64,000 nucleotides of DNA from JAJYIW01 sp963781665 (GCA_963781665.1 CAWAGA010000002.1:2356001-2420000); one strand, 5' to 3'. Shown: positions 8,341-16,456, counted from the stretch's first letter. Numbers and translations: made by a program. The notes: generated by a model from the sequence alone, not told the origin.

Positions 8341-8778
8341 ATGCCAGAAGTAACAATCAATCCAATTCAAGTTGACATTCATTTACCAAAAGATGAGTTC
8401 TGTTATGTGTGGGTAGGTGCAAATCTTTTTGAAGAGCACAAAGTTGTCAAGAATGTCAAATGGCATGGTCCAACGTTGCGATTGAAGATAATTCCAGGCA
8501 TTTACTACCGGGCTGGGAATTTCAAGGTTAATACAAAAAGTGAAAATGAGTTTCGCCAAGTTGATTCAGGGTATTTATATGTCACAAATAAGCGGATTAT
8601 CTTCATAGGATCAAAAGAAAATCAATCTATTTATTATAAAAAAATGCTGGATATGAAAATTCATAAAAATGGGGTAGAAGTTGTCAGAGATTCAGGTAGC
8701 AACCGATATTTTGAGGGACTGAAAAACCCGCAACTGATTGGTGATATTGTTGAGCATTTTATAAAGGATCAGCCTTAA
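8341..8778 (+). CDS. PH/GRAM-like domain protein of unknown function
   Basis: A 145-aa soluble protein. The segment GYLYVTNKRIIFIGSKEN followed by SIYYKKMLDMKIHKNGVEV has the pattern of bacterial PH-like/GRAM domains, in which an ordered strand series ends with a strand bearing an Arg-Ile-Phe stretch. The N-terminal half (residues 1-60) is unassigned. AGGAGG precedes ATG 8341, and leader copy B lies directly upstream. It is the last gene before the right attachment repeat. The domain call is by pattern only. Confidence 0.6.
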   Translation: MPEVTINPIQVDIHLPKDEFCYVWVGANLFEEHKVVKNVKWHGPTLRLKIIPGIYYRAGNFKVNTKSENEFRQVDSGYLYVTNKRIIFIGSKENQSIYYKKMLDMKIHKNGVEVVRDSGSNRYFEGLKNPQLIGDIVEHFIKDQP

Positions 8779-8868
8779 ATAACTTGTTCATCTCGGACTA
8801 TCAACCTGAACCATTAAACTCAAACACCGGAGCGCAAGTAACCTCTAAATTGGAATAGGTTGACCCTC

Positions 8869-8939
8869 GGCGTCGCCAAGTGGTAAGGTATCAGCCTTCC
8901 AAGCTGATATTCGCCGGTTCGAATCCGGTCGCCCGCTCT
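8869..8939 (+). repeat. attR: tRNA-Gly copy lacking its 5' acceptor strand
   Basis: Right copy of the 71-bp repeat. It matches tRNA-Gly from the fourth base to two bases past the end. The first bases of the acceptor strand are replaced (CTCGGCG instead of GCGGGCG), leaving two mismatches and a G-T pair in the acceptor stem, so it is unlikely to give a functional tRNA. It marks the right end of the element. Confidence 0.75.
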
Positions 8940-9095
8940 TTTCTTTTAACGAAGCAGAATATTCTCGGGTCCCCACAGGGGGGATGCTATCCAAATCCCG
9001 TCGCCCGCTCTTTTCTTTTAACGAAGCGGAATATTCCCGGGTCCCCACAGGGGGGATGCTATTCGAATCCCGTCGCCCGCTCTTTTCTTTTAACT
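8930..9095 (+). repeat. 72-bp tandem repeats carrying the tRNA-Gly tail
   Basis: CGCCCGCTCTTTTCTTTTAA occurs at 8930, 9002 and 9074, an exact 72-bp period. Between the copies the spacer GAATATTC, CGGGTCCCCACAGGGG, GGATGCTAT is repeated with few changes. The end of each unit restores a tRNA-like T-arm and acceptor tail (TTCGAATCCCGTCGCCCGCT in the last). So the 3' end of the tRNA has been copied twice more downstream of the attR copy. Confidence 0.8.
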
Positions 9096-9200
9096 GGATT
9101 AGTCCGGTTCATAACCAATTATTCAAGCCAGGGGGATATAATTCGTTTCACCAGACGTATCTGCCACACCTGAATTTACCCGAAAGGATTCCAGCTCCCC

Positions 9201-9641
9201 TTGCCCAATCATCTCAAATTCGCCATTCTCCGTGATGGAGCCAAGCTGCCTTCCCGCAAGCACCCGACCGACGCCGGTGTTGACGTTTACTCCAACGAGC
9301 CCGGTTCCGTCAGTATTTCTCCCCACGCTTGCGCTATCATCCGCACCGGCCTGACCTTTGAGATCCCCGAGGGTCTCAAGCTGCAGGCCTGGCCCAAGAG
9401 CAAAAACAACCACCTGCTGGGGGCCGGCATCCTCGATCCTTTTTACCAGGGCGAAGTTCTCATAAAAATTGTCAATTACTCAGACACCTCCTTGCAGATC
9501 GATGCAGGTGACGCGATCGCCCAATTGGTTCTTGTTCCGGTGCTGTGCCTTCCCCTTCAAGAGTTGAGCAAGGACAGAATCCACCAGCAGGCGTCGGATC
9601 GAGCGGGGACGGGTGGCATCGTTTCTCAGAAGAACACCTAA
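9201..9641 (+). CDS. dut: dUTPase-like protein
   Basis: Trimeric-type dUTP diphosphatase, 146 aa, which converts dUTP to dUMP and keeps uracil out of DNA. Motif 1 is DAGVDVYS, motif 3 is GILDPFYQGEV (catalytic Asp and the Tyr that stacks on uracil), and motif 4 is GDAIAQLVL. Motif 2, usually PRSG, is PKSKNN here, and motif 5 is RAGTGGIVSQ rather than RGxxGFGSTG. The divergence in the two phosphate-binding motifs leaves some doubt about substrate. The start is TTG 9201, with only a weak upstream purine stretch. It follows the tRNA-tail repeats. Confidence 0.75.
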   Translation: MPNHLKFAILRDGAKLPSRKHPTDAGVDVYSNEPGSVSISPHACAIIRTGLTFEIPEGLKLQAWPKSKNNHLLGAGILDPFYQGEVLIKIVNYSDTSLQIDAGDAIAQLVLVPVLCLPLQELSKDRIHQQASDRAGTGGIVSQKNT

Positions 9642-9780
9642 ACCACCGTCTTGCAGACATGATACTGTGGGACCTATGCGGGTCCCCGCAGGGGCATGGG
9701 TAGGGTGAGGGCCCTCTATTCCCCAGCCCCAACGCCTAATTGGCTTAATAACCAGCTAACTGGTAGAATTCTATTTATCA
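9642..9780 (+). promoter_or_regulatory. intergenic region with hairpin and promoter for LRR gene
   Basis: GCGGGTCCCCGCAGGGGC near 9677-9694 forms a short hairpin and resembles the CGGGTCCCCACAGGGG inside the 72-bp repeats. TTGGCT (9740-9745), 18 bp and TAGAAT (9764-9769) form a good promoter. The next ATG is at 9781, so the transcript would have almost no leader. Confidence 0.45.
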
Positions 9781-10335
9781 ATGGATACCACCCCGCCTTG
9801 CGAAATTACCACCACGTTGCCTGTTATAGTTCTCTGCCGGCCCTGCCAGTCTCAGGGAAGGATGGTCGCACCCAGCGTCGATTGGCGTGAGTTCGATCAC
9901 GGTCCCGGTGTTATCCGCTTGCCGGAAAGGGAAGAAGCCATCTTGCGGATTAAGAACATCGATGATGACCTGCTGCAGCAGTTAGTCAGTGAAATTGTTG
10001 GCTGCGACGCCATCATTGGCCTGAACCTTTCCGAGAACCGCGGCGTCACCAATGCCGGATTGGCCCACCTTGTCCAACTCCCGCAGCTGAGTTACCTGAG
10101 CCTGAGCTCATGCAGCCTCACCAATCAAGGGTTCGTTTTTCTTCTGGCGCTCACTTCTCTCGAATACCTGGATCTGAGCTACTGCAACCGCATCACCAAC
10201 GATGGACTGCTGAAACTCAGAGATCTGCACCGTCTAAAGTACCTGGATCTGCAAGGATGCGTCAAGGTGAACAATGGCAGCCTCTCCAAGCTCAGGCGTA
10301 AAGACCTGACCATCCACCACAGGACCACCCTTTGA
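9781..10335 (+). CDS. leucine-rich repeat protein
   Basis: A 184-aa protein with about four leucine-rich repeats of the cysteine-containing (F-box/AMN1-like) type. The units read IIGLNLSENRGVTNAGLAHL, LSYLSLSSCSLTNQGFVFL, LEYLDLSYCNRITNDGLLKL and LKYLDLQGCVKVNNGSL. Such solenoids bind other proteins. The first 50 residues include a Cys-x-x-Cys and are unassigned. No signal peptide is seen, so it is probably cytosolic. It is monocistronic under its own promoter. Confidence 0.8.
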   Translation: MDTTPPCEITTTLPVIVLCRPCQSQGRMVAPSVDWREFDHGPGVIRLPEREEAILRIKNIDDDLLQQLVSEIVGCDAIIGLNLSENRGVTNAGLAHLVQLPQLSYLSLSSCSLTNQGFVFLLALTSLEYLDLSYCNRITNDGLLKLRDLHRLKYLDLQGCVKVNNGSLSKLRRKDLTIHHRTTL

Positions 10336-10485
10336 TTTGGGGGAAAACGATCCACCAGGTAGGCAACGCCACCAGCCGGGAATGAAAGCTTAAAATCCGG
10401 AAGATAATCTTTGTTTTGCTTTCAGCTGGCCAATAAGCCAATGATCGCTGGTATGCTTGTATTTGGCGCTTTCCTTTATCCTGGC

Positions 10486-10725
10486 TTATCTGTCGCGATA
10501 CCAGGTATAGGGCTTGAACTCGGCGTGCAGCGCTGCCTTCCTCTCATTGAGCTTTACACGGAATTTTGCCAGTGTCACTGAATGCGCCGGGTCGGCGACC
10601 AAAGTATGGCCGAAGTTGATCAAGAAACCTGGCAGTATTTTGTCGAAAGGTACAGGTGGGTCGTTGACTGAGAAAATCTCGTTACGGATTTCGGAGAGCC
10701 TGGCTGATGAATGATCTTCTTCCAT
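10486..10725 (-). CDS. hypothetical protein, doubtful
   Basis: A 79-aa frame with protein-like composition (ILPGFLINFGHTLV, then KFRVKLNERKAAL) but no recognised family and no clear ribosome binding site. Its start overlaps the start of the gene at 10707 in the opposite direction. It may be a fragment or spurious. Confidence 0.25.
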   Translation of the reverse strand: MEEDHSSARLSEIRNEIFSVNDPPVPFDKILPGFLINFGHTLVADPAHSVTLAKFRVKLNERKAALHAEFKPYTWYRDR

Positions 10726-11375
10726 TTTTGGTACCTGTTGCGTTCATACTCATTATTGTTTTAATCGCCGCAGTTTCCATCCTGGCGTACCTCTATTTTT
10801 CTTCGAGGGGGCAGATGACCCGCCTGGCCCAAGAACAATATCGCACGTGGCGCGAGAAAGATCTTGACATCATGCGGAAAGAGGAACGAGAAGCGGCTTC
10901 ACAAGCGGCGCTGATGCAGCTTAACCAGTGGCGCGAAAAAGAGCTAGATATAGTTCGAAGCCAACAATTTGAATTGGCTCGTGGTGAAACAAACATACAA
11001 TTTGAAAAATGGAAAGATGAATACACGCTTGCCATCCGGCAGGATGCCGTTCAGAAAAGCCAGTCGGTAACAATGGGCAAAGTGACAGAACACTTTATTC
11101 CATATCTGCCTGATTTTACCTACAATCCAAAAGACGCCAAATTCTTAGGCAGCCCAATCGATTTTGTGGTTTTTGATGGGTTAAACGATGGCGAGGTAAA
11201 AAAAGTTGTATTTATAGAATTCAAGACTGGCGAATCCAGGTTGAGCTCCCGCGAGAGAAGGATTCGCGATGCGGTCCAATCGGGCAAAGTAGCGTGGGAA
11301 GAGCTTCGTTACGTTCCTGGTAAAGGAAGTGATGAAGCCGAAGTCAAACCAGACCTTATTAATATCAATGAGTGA
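10707..11375 (+). CDS. membrane-anchored Holliday junction resolvase-related nuclease
   Basis: A 222-aa protein. Residues 5-29 form a transmembrane helix, followed by a charged helix or coiled coil (30-110) with a repeated WREK-[DE]-LDI unit at two places. The C-terminal part (about 115-205) matches the family annotated as endonuclease distantly related to archaeal Holliday junction resolvase. It has GSPIDFVVFDG and VVFIEFKTGESRLSSRERR, which supply the Asp and the Glu-x-Lys of a PD-(D/E)xK nuclease. A membrane-tethered nuclease of unknown target is implied. ATG 10707 is the natural start for the membrane helix. Activity is inferred only. Confidence 0.75.
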   Translation: MNDLLPFLVPVAFILIIVLIAAVSILAYLYFSSRGQMTRLAQEQYRTWREKDLDIMRKEEREAASQAALMQLNQWREKELDIVRSQQFELARGETNIQFEKWKDEYTLAIRQDAVQKSQSVTMGKVTEHFIPYLPDFTYNPKDAKFLGSPIDFVVFDGLNDGEVKKVVFIEFKTGESRLSSRERRIRDAVQSGKVAWEELRYVPGKGSDEAEVKPDLININE

Positions 11376-11501
11376 TCTAAAATTCTGGCCCTGTTACACC
11401 TGAAATCCTGCTTCAGCGTAAGACCGTAAGGTTAGCAGCGCGTTGGATGATTAGATCGACATCCAACGCTTTACAGGCATCGGCATACGCCCGCTGATAG
11501 C
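11376..11501. other. short convergent intergenic region
   Basis: Separates the nuclease-like gene from the UroD-family gene. No hairpin with a T-run was found on either strand. Confidence 0.3.
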
Positions 11502-12575
11502 TCATTTTTCACTCCCCAATGGCTGCGTTTTCTGCCGGCCATAGGCTACCAACTCATCAAAAAGCGCTTCCAGACTGTCCAAGGTGCAGTCACCATTAAT
11601 CCCATTGCCGGAGGAAAAAACCATCCGGCCTTCACCTTGACGCCAGAAAGCATCCATCAATGTCCGCACTTCACGGCGTACCTCCTGCGGCGTTCCCCAG
11701 GGGATGACCTGTTGGACATCCAAACCGACCCAAAACGTAATCTTCCCGCTGAATTTTCTCGCCGTCTGAACCTGGTCCATGGCAAATTTTTGGATGGGAT
11801 GGATAACATCCAGGCCAATATCGATAAACTCAGGTAAAAATGGTTCGATATTTCCGCAGGTATGCAGCCAAAAATGCATATCAAGACGATGAGCTTTTTC
11901 CACCAGCTCTCGATAATAAGGTTTATAAAATTCTCTAAAAATTTTCATAGAGAAGAAAGTGTTTCTTTGCGTGCCAATATCATCGCTGGTGATGATCCCA
12001 TTTGCATCCAGCTCGTTCTTAGAACGCTCCATAAGTACCATGTAAAAATCGGTTAAGGCCCTGAATAAACGGTGAACCTGTTTGGGATGATCGTAATAAT
12101 CTACCAGCGCGTTGGTCATCCCGCGTAAATCCCAATGACGTTCAAACAGGCAGTACCACCAATGGCATGCTCGATAACGACCGTTGAGTGGATTGTCCTG
12201 TTTTAGATTTAGTGTCAAACCCGGATAATAAGGATCAGGAAAATGAGTCAATATCTCATCGAGCTCGCTCCAATCCTGGATCGCAATGCGTTCGTCGAGC
12301 GGCACATTCTTCCCGGCATATGGATCGGGCCGGTTTACCCAACGATAATCCGGATGATCCAATGGGGCGTCGAACACACCTGGCATGTTCAGGCTCAGCA
12401 CCTGGATATCTTCAGGATATTTACTTAGTATCTGTTCGACTTGCGGCTGGCGTTCGTGGAATTCTTCTGGATGGACCCACATTTTTAGCAGCACTGGCAC
12501 CCTTGACGATTTGCCTTCGCCTGCGATAACGGAATTCACTTCATCCCGCGTGAGTGAATTGACTGATAATGACAT
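11502..12575 (-). CDS. uroporphyrinogen decarboxylase (URO-D/MtaA-like) family protein
   Basis: A 357-aa TIM-barrel protein of the UroD/COG0407 group. This group includes true uroporphyrinogen decarboxylases and corrinoid-protein methyltransferases. The HxC metal motif typical of the methyltransferase branch is seen in FWLHTCGNIEPFLPE, with a later Cys in NGINGDCTLD. The true UroD N-terminal arginine motif is not seen. No heme-pathway genes are near, so a methyl-transfer or unknown role is more likely. GAGG lies 8 bp before ATG 12575. A second homologous domain is fused inside the 44163 gene. Confidence 0.8.
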   Translation of the reverse strand: MSLSVNSLTRDEVNSVIAGEGKSSRVPVLLKMWVHPEEFHERQPQVEQILSKYPEDIQVLSLNMPGVFDAPLDHPDYRWVNRPDPYAGKNVPLDERIAIQDWSELDEILTHFPDPYYPGLTLNLKQDNPLNGRYRACHWWYCLFERHWDLRGMTNALVDYYDHPKQVHRLFRALTDFYMVLMERSKNELDANGIITSDDIGTQRNTFFSMKIFREFYKPYYRELVEKAHRLDMHFWLHTCGNIEPFLPEFIDIGLDVIHPIQKFAMDQVQTARKFSGKITFWVGLDVQQVIPWGTPQEVRREVRTLMDAFWRQGEGRMVFSSGNGINGDCTLDSLEALFDELVAYGRQKTQPLGSEK

Positions 12576-12849
12576 AATTTTTCCTCAAGATTCCCTGAAT
12601 ATAGGATGACTGGCTAAACGAATATCGTTTATTGTATTTGAACATTACCCCAGGTGCAATGCATAATGAGAGGCCACTTCGGGGGTTCACCGGCGGATTG
12701 ACAATATTGCCTTGTTTCTGCGGCACTAAAACCGATATGTCAAAGCAATTGGATTGCAAGACCTGTACTCATATTTTCTATTCACAAGAATAGCGCGATA
12801 CTAAATAAGCGAGATCGATTACCTGCTTTAAACGATTGGAGTTGAAATC
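12576..12849. other. divergent intergenic region
   Basis: Lies between the UroD-family gene and the 12850 gene, which point apart. AT-rich with several TATT-like boxes. No convincing operator or RNA element was identified. Confidence 0.3.
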
Positions 12850-13134
12850 ATGATCGATATGAAACAAGCCGTCCAGATTGCCCAGGACTTTTGCCGGAAT
12901 TTATACGGTCCAGAACAGTTGGCCGACTTCCTCGTAGAAGAAGTCGAGCTTACCGAAGATGAAAAATTCTGGTTGGTGACTGTCGGATTCAATATCAAGC
13001 CGGGAGAAACGAGTCGCCCAGCTTCGCCTGGCGGTACGTCTGCATATTCTAAAGGTCCCGATCACGTCTACAAGACGATGAAGGTCGATGCCACCAACGG
13101 GCGGGCATTATCCTTAAAGATCAAGAAGCTGTAG
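12850..13134 (+). CDS. hypothetical protein
   Basis: A 94-aa soluble protein with no recognised name. It opens with a helix (MKQAVQIAQDFCRNLYG) followed by strands (DEKFWLVTVGFNI) and ends in a lysine-rich strand (RALSLKIKKL). The general pattern, a helix followed by a sheet with KTMKVDATNGRALSLK, recalls PepSY-like domains, but this is weak. ATG 12850 is preceded by GGAG. It is the only gene on this strand between two minus-strand neighbours. Confidence 0.55.
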   Translation: MIDMKQAVQIAQDFCRNLYGPEQLADFLVEEVELTEDEKFWLVTVGFNIKPGETSRPASPGGTSAYSKGPDHVYKTMKVDATNGRALSLKIKKL

Positions 13135-13157
13135 CTCATAAAACGCGGTAAGAGCGT

Positions 13158-13434
13158 CTAGATTGCATTAGCCAGGTTTGCCTCTCCCCGCAGCACGTCC
13201 TCGTGCAAAATATTGAGCATGGGTTCCGGTTCTTCAATAAGGGGGCTGTGAGCTGAATGCTCGAAGGTGTAAAACCCTTTCAATAGCGCCTGTAACTGCG
13301 CGAAAAAATAATATGCTTGCCGGTATGACGTGGTGTAGTCGAATATGCCCTGGCAGAAATAGACCGGAAGGTCAGGACCGCACACCTGCGAGAATGAGTA
13401 CTCCTGCCAACAGGATGGCTGCTCCGGCCCACAT
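13158..13434 (-). pseudogene. alpha/beta hydrolase remnant with internal deletion
   Basis: The 3' part encodes the C-terminal end of an alpha/beta hydrolase: LPVYFCQGIFDYTTSYRQAY, FYTFEHSAHSPLIEEPEPML and LHEDVLRG. These include the late Asp (FDY) and the catalytic His (EHSAHSP). There is no nucleophile Ser domain upstream. Instead, in another frame, ATG 13434 opens a hydrophobic helix (MWAGAAILLAGVLILAG) that could be the N-terminal anchor of the same gene. This suggests a large out-of-frame internal deletion. Non-functional. Confidence 0.55.
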
Positions 13435-13888
13435 CAAAGAAGTATTTACGGGGGACTACCGCAGCACGTTTGAATTCCACACCCACCACATTCAGAAAAT
13501 CCCCGACTTCCTGGCCCTGTTTACTGAATTTTACCCGGGTAAAAAAACACCTCTCAATAAAGCTGTCTTTTCAAAAGTCATTGTTTTGAGGTCGCAGCCT
13601 TTCCCCCCCTATTCATTACCTTTTAACTCTCTCATCCAGGCCATAGAATGCAACTGGCCTGCATGATTAATTAATCCAAAATCGCTTTTCGATTCTCGAA
13701 TCTCTTCCTTATCCTGCCTGCTTCTTGGCTGCGTTATACCCAGGGGGGCTTTCGATGGTTTCAACCTCATGGAGCGATTCGGAATAGGTCATTGGAATCC
13801 TAAAAAACGTGATTGCTTGTGTATTTCCAGTTCCAGAACCTGGCAAATTACCTGGTTCTGGAATGCCCTGTTTTTTTACCTGGCTAAA
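13435..13888. other. gene-poor stretch
   Basis: About 450 bp between the hydrolase remnant and the P-type ATPase. The frames present are shadows or lack any family signal. GGTTCTGGAACTGG-like inverted pieces near 13828-13862 (CCAGTTCCAGAACCTGG and CCTGGTTCTGGAATG) could fold as a hairpin at the 3' end of the ATPase transcript. Confidence 0.3.
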
Positions 13889-16456
13889 CTATTGGATTGT
13901 CCCATGGACCCATTTCTGGATATAGGGCAGCTTCACACTTTCAGCTATCAAAATACTCAGTGTTACTGCTCCGGCAATGAGCACCACTTCCCAGCGGTGG
14001 ATCGGTGCAAACTGGAAGAGGTTGCGCAAGAAGGGTACCGCTAGAATTAGCGCGAGAAAACCGACTGCAAAACCCGAAATCCACCATAATGCTTTGTTGG
14101 GGATGCGCAGGGTTCTGATGATGGATTGGCTCCAGGAACGGTTGGTGAAGATCAACCCCAGGTTTCCCAACACCATACATACGAAGGCAAGCATACGCGC
14201 TTCAGTTTCTCCAAAATTGAGAGACAGACTGATGGCATATACTGCAAATACTACTGCCAGCATTCCAACGCCTTGAATCAAACCCGTCAGGATCATTGAA
14301 CGGCCAAAGAGAGGTTCGTTGAGGTTGCGCGGCGGACGTTTCATCACATCTTTTTCGTCGGCTTCCATCTCGAAAACCACGGAACACGCCGGGTCAATGA
14401 TCAACTCAAGGAAGAGAATATGCACAGGCAACAGAGCGAGCGGCCAATTCAATAAAACTGGCAGCAACGACATGCCTGCGATCGGCAAATGCACCGAGAA
14501 GATGAATCCCATGGCTTTCTTGAGGTTGTCGTAGATACGCCTGCCCATGCGGACAGCTTTCACGATTGAAGCGAAGTTGTCATCCAGCAGTACAATTGCC
14601 GCGGATTCACGCGCCACATCTGTACCGCGTCCACCCATGGCAATACCTATGTGCGCGGCTTTGAGCGCTGGAGCGTCATTGACACCGTCGCCGGTCATGG
14701 CAACCACTTCGCCATTGGCCTTAAGTGCGGTAACGATACGCAGCTTCTGCTCAGGCACGGCTCTGGCAAAAATGCAGACCGTATTGATGCGCTCCTGCAG
14801 TTCGGCATCGTTCATCCGATCAAGTTCGGGACCGGTAATAATTTGATCACCGCCATTCAAGCCAATTTGGTTGGCGATATTTTTTGCTGTGCCGGGGTAA
14901 TCTCCGGTAATCATAATCACGCGGATGCCGGCCGTGTAGCATTCGCGAACAGCCTCTGCCACTTCAGATCTCACCGGATCGGATAATCCCATCAAGCCGA
15001 CGAATTCAAAATTGTAATCATGTTGTTCAGAAGGAAGATTGGTTCGATCAAAATGGGCTTTGGCCACACCAATCACGCGCAGTCCATAATTCGCCATTTG
15101 GTTGATCTGGCCACTCAGGTGCTTCATCTGGGTTTCATCGTAGTGACAAAGATCAGCAATTGCTTCTGGAGCACCTTTGGCGGCAATTACAAATTCTCTT
15201 CCGTCTTGAGAACTCCAAACATGCGACATGGCCAGCAATTTTTCAGAGAGCGGGTATTCTTTGACCAGGACCCAGTCTTTGTGAAGGTGACCGGTATGAG
15301 ACAGAGTCCGCCCGCCAAGCTCCTTCATGGCTTTTTCCATTGGATCAAAGGGATCGGCGGGGCTGGCCAGAATACTATACTCAACAACCTCGTGGAGATT
15401 TTCAGGCAGGGCGAGTTGTTCTCGATCCACCGATTCGAACTGTCCATTCACGCCTATTTTGGTCACGGACATCCGGTTTTGGGTTAGTGTGCCGGTTTTA
15501 TCTACACATAGAACCGTTGCGGCGCCAAGCATTTCGACTGCAGCTACCCGCCGGGTAAGAACTTTATACTGTGAAATCCGCCACGCTCCAAGCGCCAGGA
15601 AGATGGTCAAGACAACTGGGAACTCTTCCGGTAGGGTTGCCATGGCCAGGGTCAAACCAGCCAGAAATCCGTTCAGCCAGTCACCCCGGGTAAGTCCAAA
15701 CACAACCACGACCAAAATGCACAGTCCAATTCCGACCATTGCAAAATTGCGAACAATTTTTCCCGTCTGCTGCTGCAAGTTAGTGTCTTCGGGTTCCAGG
15801 ATTTGGAGCGCTTTACCGATCTTGCCAATCTCGGTGCGCGGACCTGTGGATCGCACTTGAGTGATACCTTGGCCTTTCACGATCAATGTTCCAGAGTAAA
15901 CAAAAGGCAGGTCTTCACCGCCTGGGCGTCCCATCTCAAGCCGGCCATCCCAGACCTTTTTACGCACAGGCATTGATTCACCGGTTAAGAGAAATTCATC
16001 CACACTGATGTTGCTGCCAGATAAGAGCACAGCATCAGCAGGCACACGGTCTCCTTCGGCGATCAACACGATGTCATCGCGCACAACTTCGCGGCCTGCA
16101 ATTCGTTGTTGTTTGCCGTCACGGATCACCAAGGCCCGCGGACTTGAGAGATCGCGTAAAGCTTCCAGGGCTCGTTCAGTTTTTTGCTCCTGAAAAAAGG
16201 TGATCCCAATGATGACAAACACAAAGCCTAAAAGCATTATGGCTTCAGCGTGATCTCCGAGGAGCAAGTAAAGCATTCCGCAGGCGATCAGCATGAGGAA
16301 CATCGGTTCGCGAATAACCCCAAACAACATGTGGAAGAAGGTCCGTTTCTGTGTGGATGGTAGTTCGTTAAATCCATCCTGAGCCAGCCGTTCCAAAGTT
16401 TCCTGTTCGGTCAAGCCTTGTAAATTGTGTTCATCAAATTCTGTACTCATGGTCAT
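13889..16456 (-). CDS. P-type cation-transporting ATPase (calcium/PacL-like)
   Basis: An 855-aa P2-type ATPase that uses ATP to export cations. The phosphorylation loop DKTGTLTQNRMS lies near residue 317. TGES is in the actuator domain, MTGDGVNDAPALK in the hinge, and KGAPE in the nucleotide domain. No N-terminal heavy-metal CxxC domain and no membrane CPC motif is present; the fourth membrane segment reads TLPEEFPVVLT. This points to the Ca/Mn branch rather than heavy metals, though the nearby zinc-type ArsR leaves specificity open. ATG 16450, behind AAGG, is an equally good start. Confidence 0.9.
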   Translation of the reverse strand: MTMSTEFDEHNLQGLTEQETLERLAQDGFNELPSTQKRTFFHMLFGVIREPMFLMLIACGMLYLLLGDHAEAIMLLGFVFVIIGITFFQEQKTERALEALRDLSSPRALVIRDGKQQRIAGREVVRDDIVLIAEGDRVPADAVLLSGSNISVDEFLLTGESMPVRKKVWDGRLEMGRPGGEDLPFVYSGTLIVKGQGITQVRSTGPRTEIGKIGKALQILEPEDTNLQQQTGKIVRNFAMVGIGLCILVVVVFGLTRGDWLNGFLAGLTLAMATLPEEFPVVLTIFLALGAWRISQYKVLTRRVAAVEMLGAATVLCVDKTGTLTQNRMSVTKIGVNGQFESVDREQLALPENLHEVVEYSILASPADPFDPMEKAMKELGGRTLSHTGHLHKDWVLVKEYPLSEKLLAMSHVWSSQDGREFVIAAKGAPEAIADLCHYDETQMKHLSGQINQMANYGLRVIGVAKAHFDRTNLPSEQHDYNFEFVGLMGLSDPVRSEVAEAVRECYTAGIRVIMITGDYPGTAKNIANQIGLNGGDQIITGPELDRMNDAELQERINTVCIFARAVPEQKLRIVTALKANGEVVAMTGDGVNDAPALKAAHIGIAMGGRGTDVARESAAIVLLDDNFASIVKAVRMGRRIYDNLKKAMGFIFSVHLPIAGMSLLPVLLNWPLALLPVHILFLELIIDPACSVVFEMEADEKDVMKRPPRNLNEPLFGRSMILTGLIQGVGMLAVVFAVYAISLSLNFGETEARMLAFVCMVLGNLGLIFTNRSWSQSIIRTLRIPNKALWWISGFAVGFLALILAVPFLRNLFQFAPIHRWEVVLIAGAVTLSILIAESVKLPYIQKWVHGTIQ

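Larger units (their letters stand above)
4799..8939 (+). mobile_element. small integrated genomic island in tRNA-Gly
   Basis: The 71-bp segment 4799-4869, covering nearly all of tRNA-Gly, recurs as a direct repeat at 8869-8939 with one mismatch (C/T in the D arm). The 4.0 kb between them is visibly more AT-rich than the flanks, begins with a tyrosine-recombinase gene next to the intact tRNA, and carries short genes of unknown or domain-only function. This is the classic layout of an element integrated by site-specific recombination in a tRNA gene, with the tRNA restored at the left end. The integrase is broken, so the element should be immobile unless helped in trans. Confidence 0.85.

Noticed and set aside
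8869..8939. Second functional tRNA-Gly
   Set aside because: The 5' acceptor strand is replaced, leaving two mismatches and a wobble in a seven-pair stem. It is better explained as the right attachment repeat.
8930..9095. CRISPR array
   Set aside because: Repeat and spacer are both conserved between units, with only two further copies and no cas genes. It is a plain tandem repeat.
11502..12575. True HemE of heme biosynthesis
   Set aside because: The HxC metal motif and the absence of the N-terminal Arg signature and of other heme genes favour the MtaA-like branch.
15327..15860. 177-codon plus-strand frame inside the P-type ATPase
   Set aside because: Antisense to conserved ATPase motifs; composition is not protein-like.
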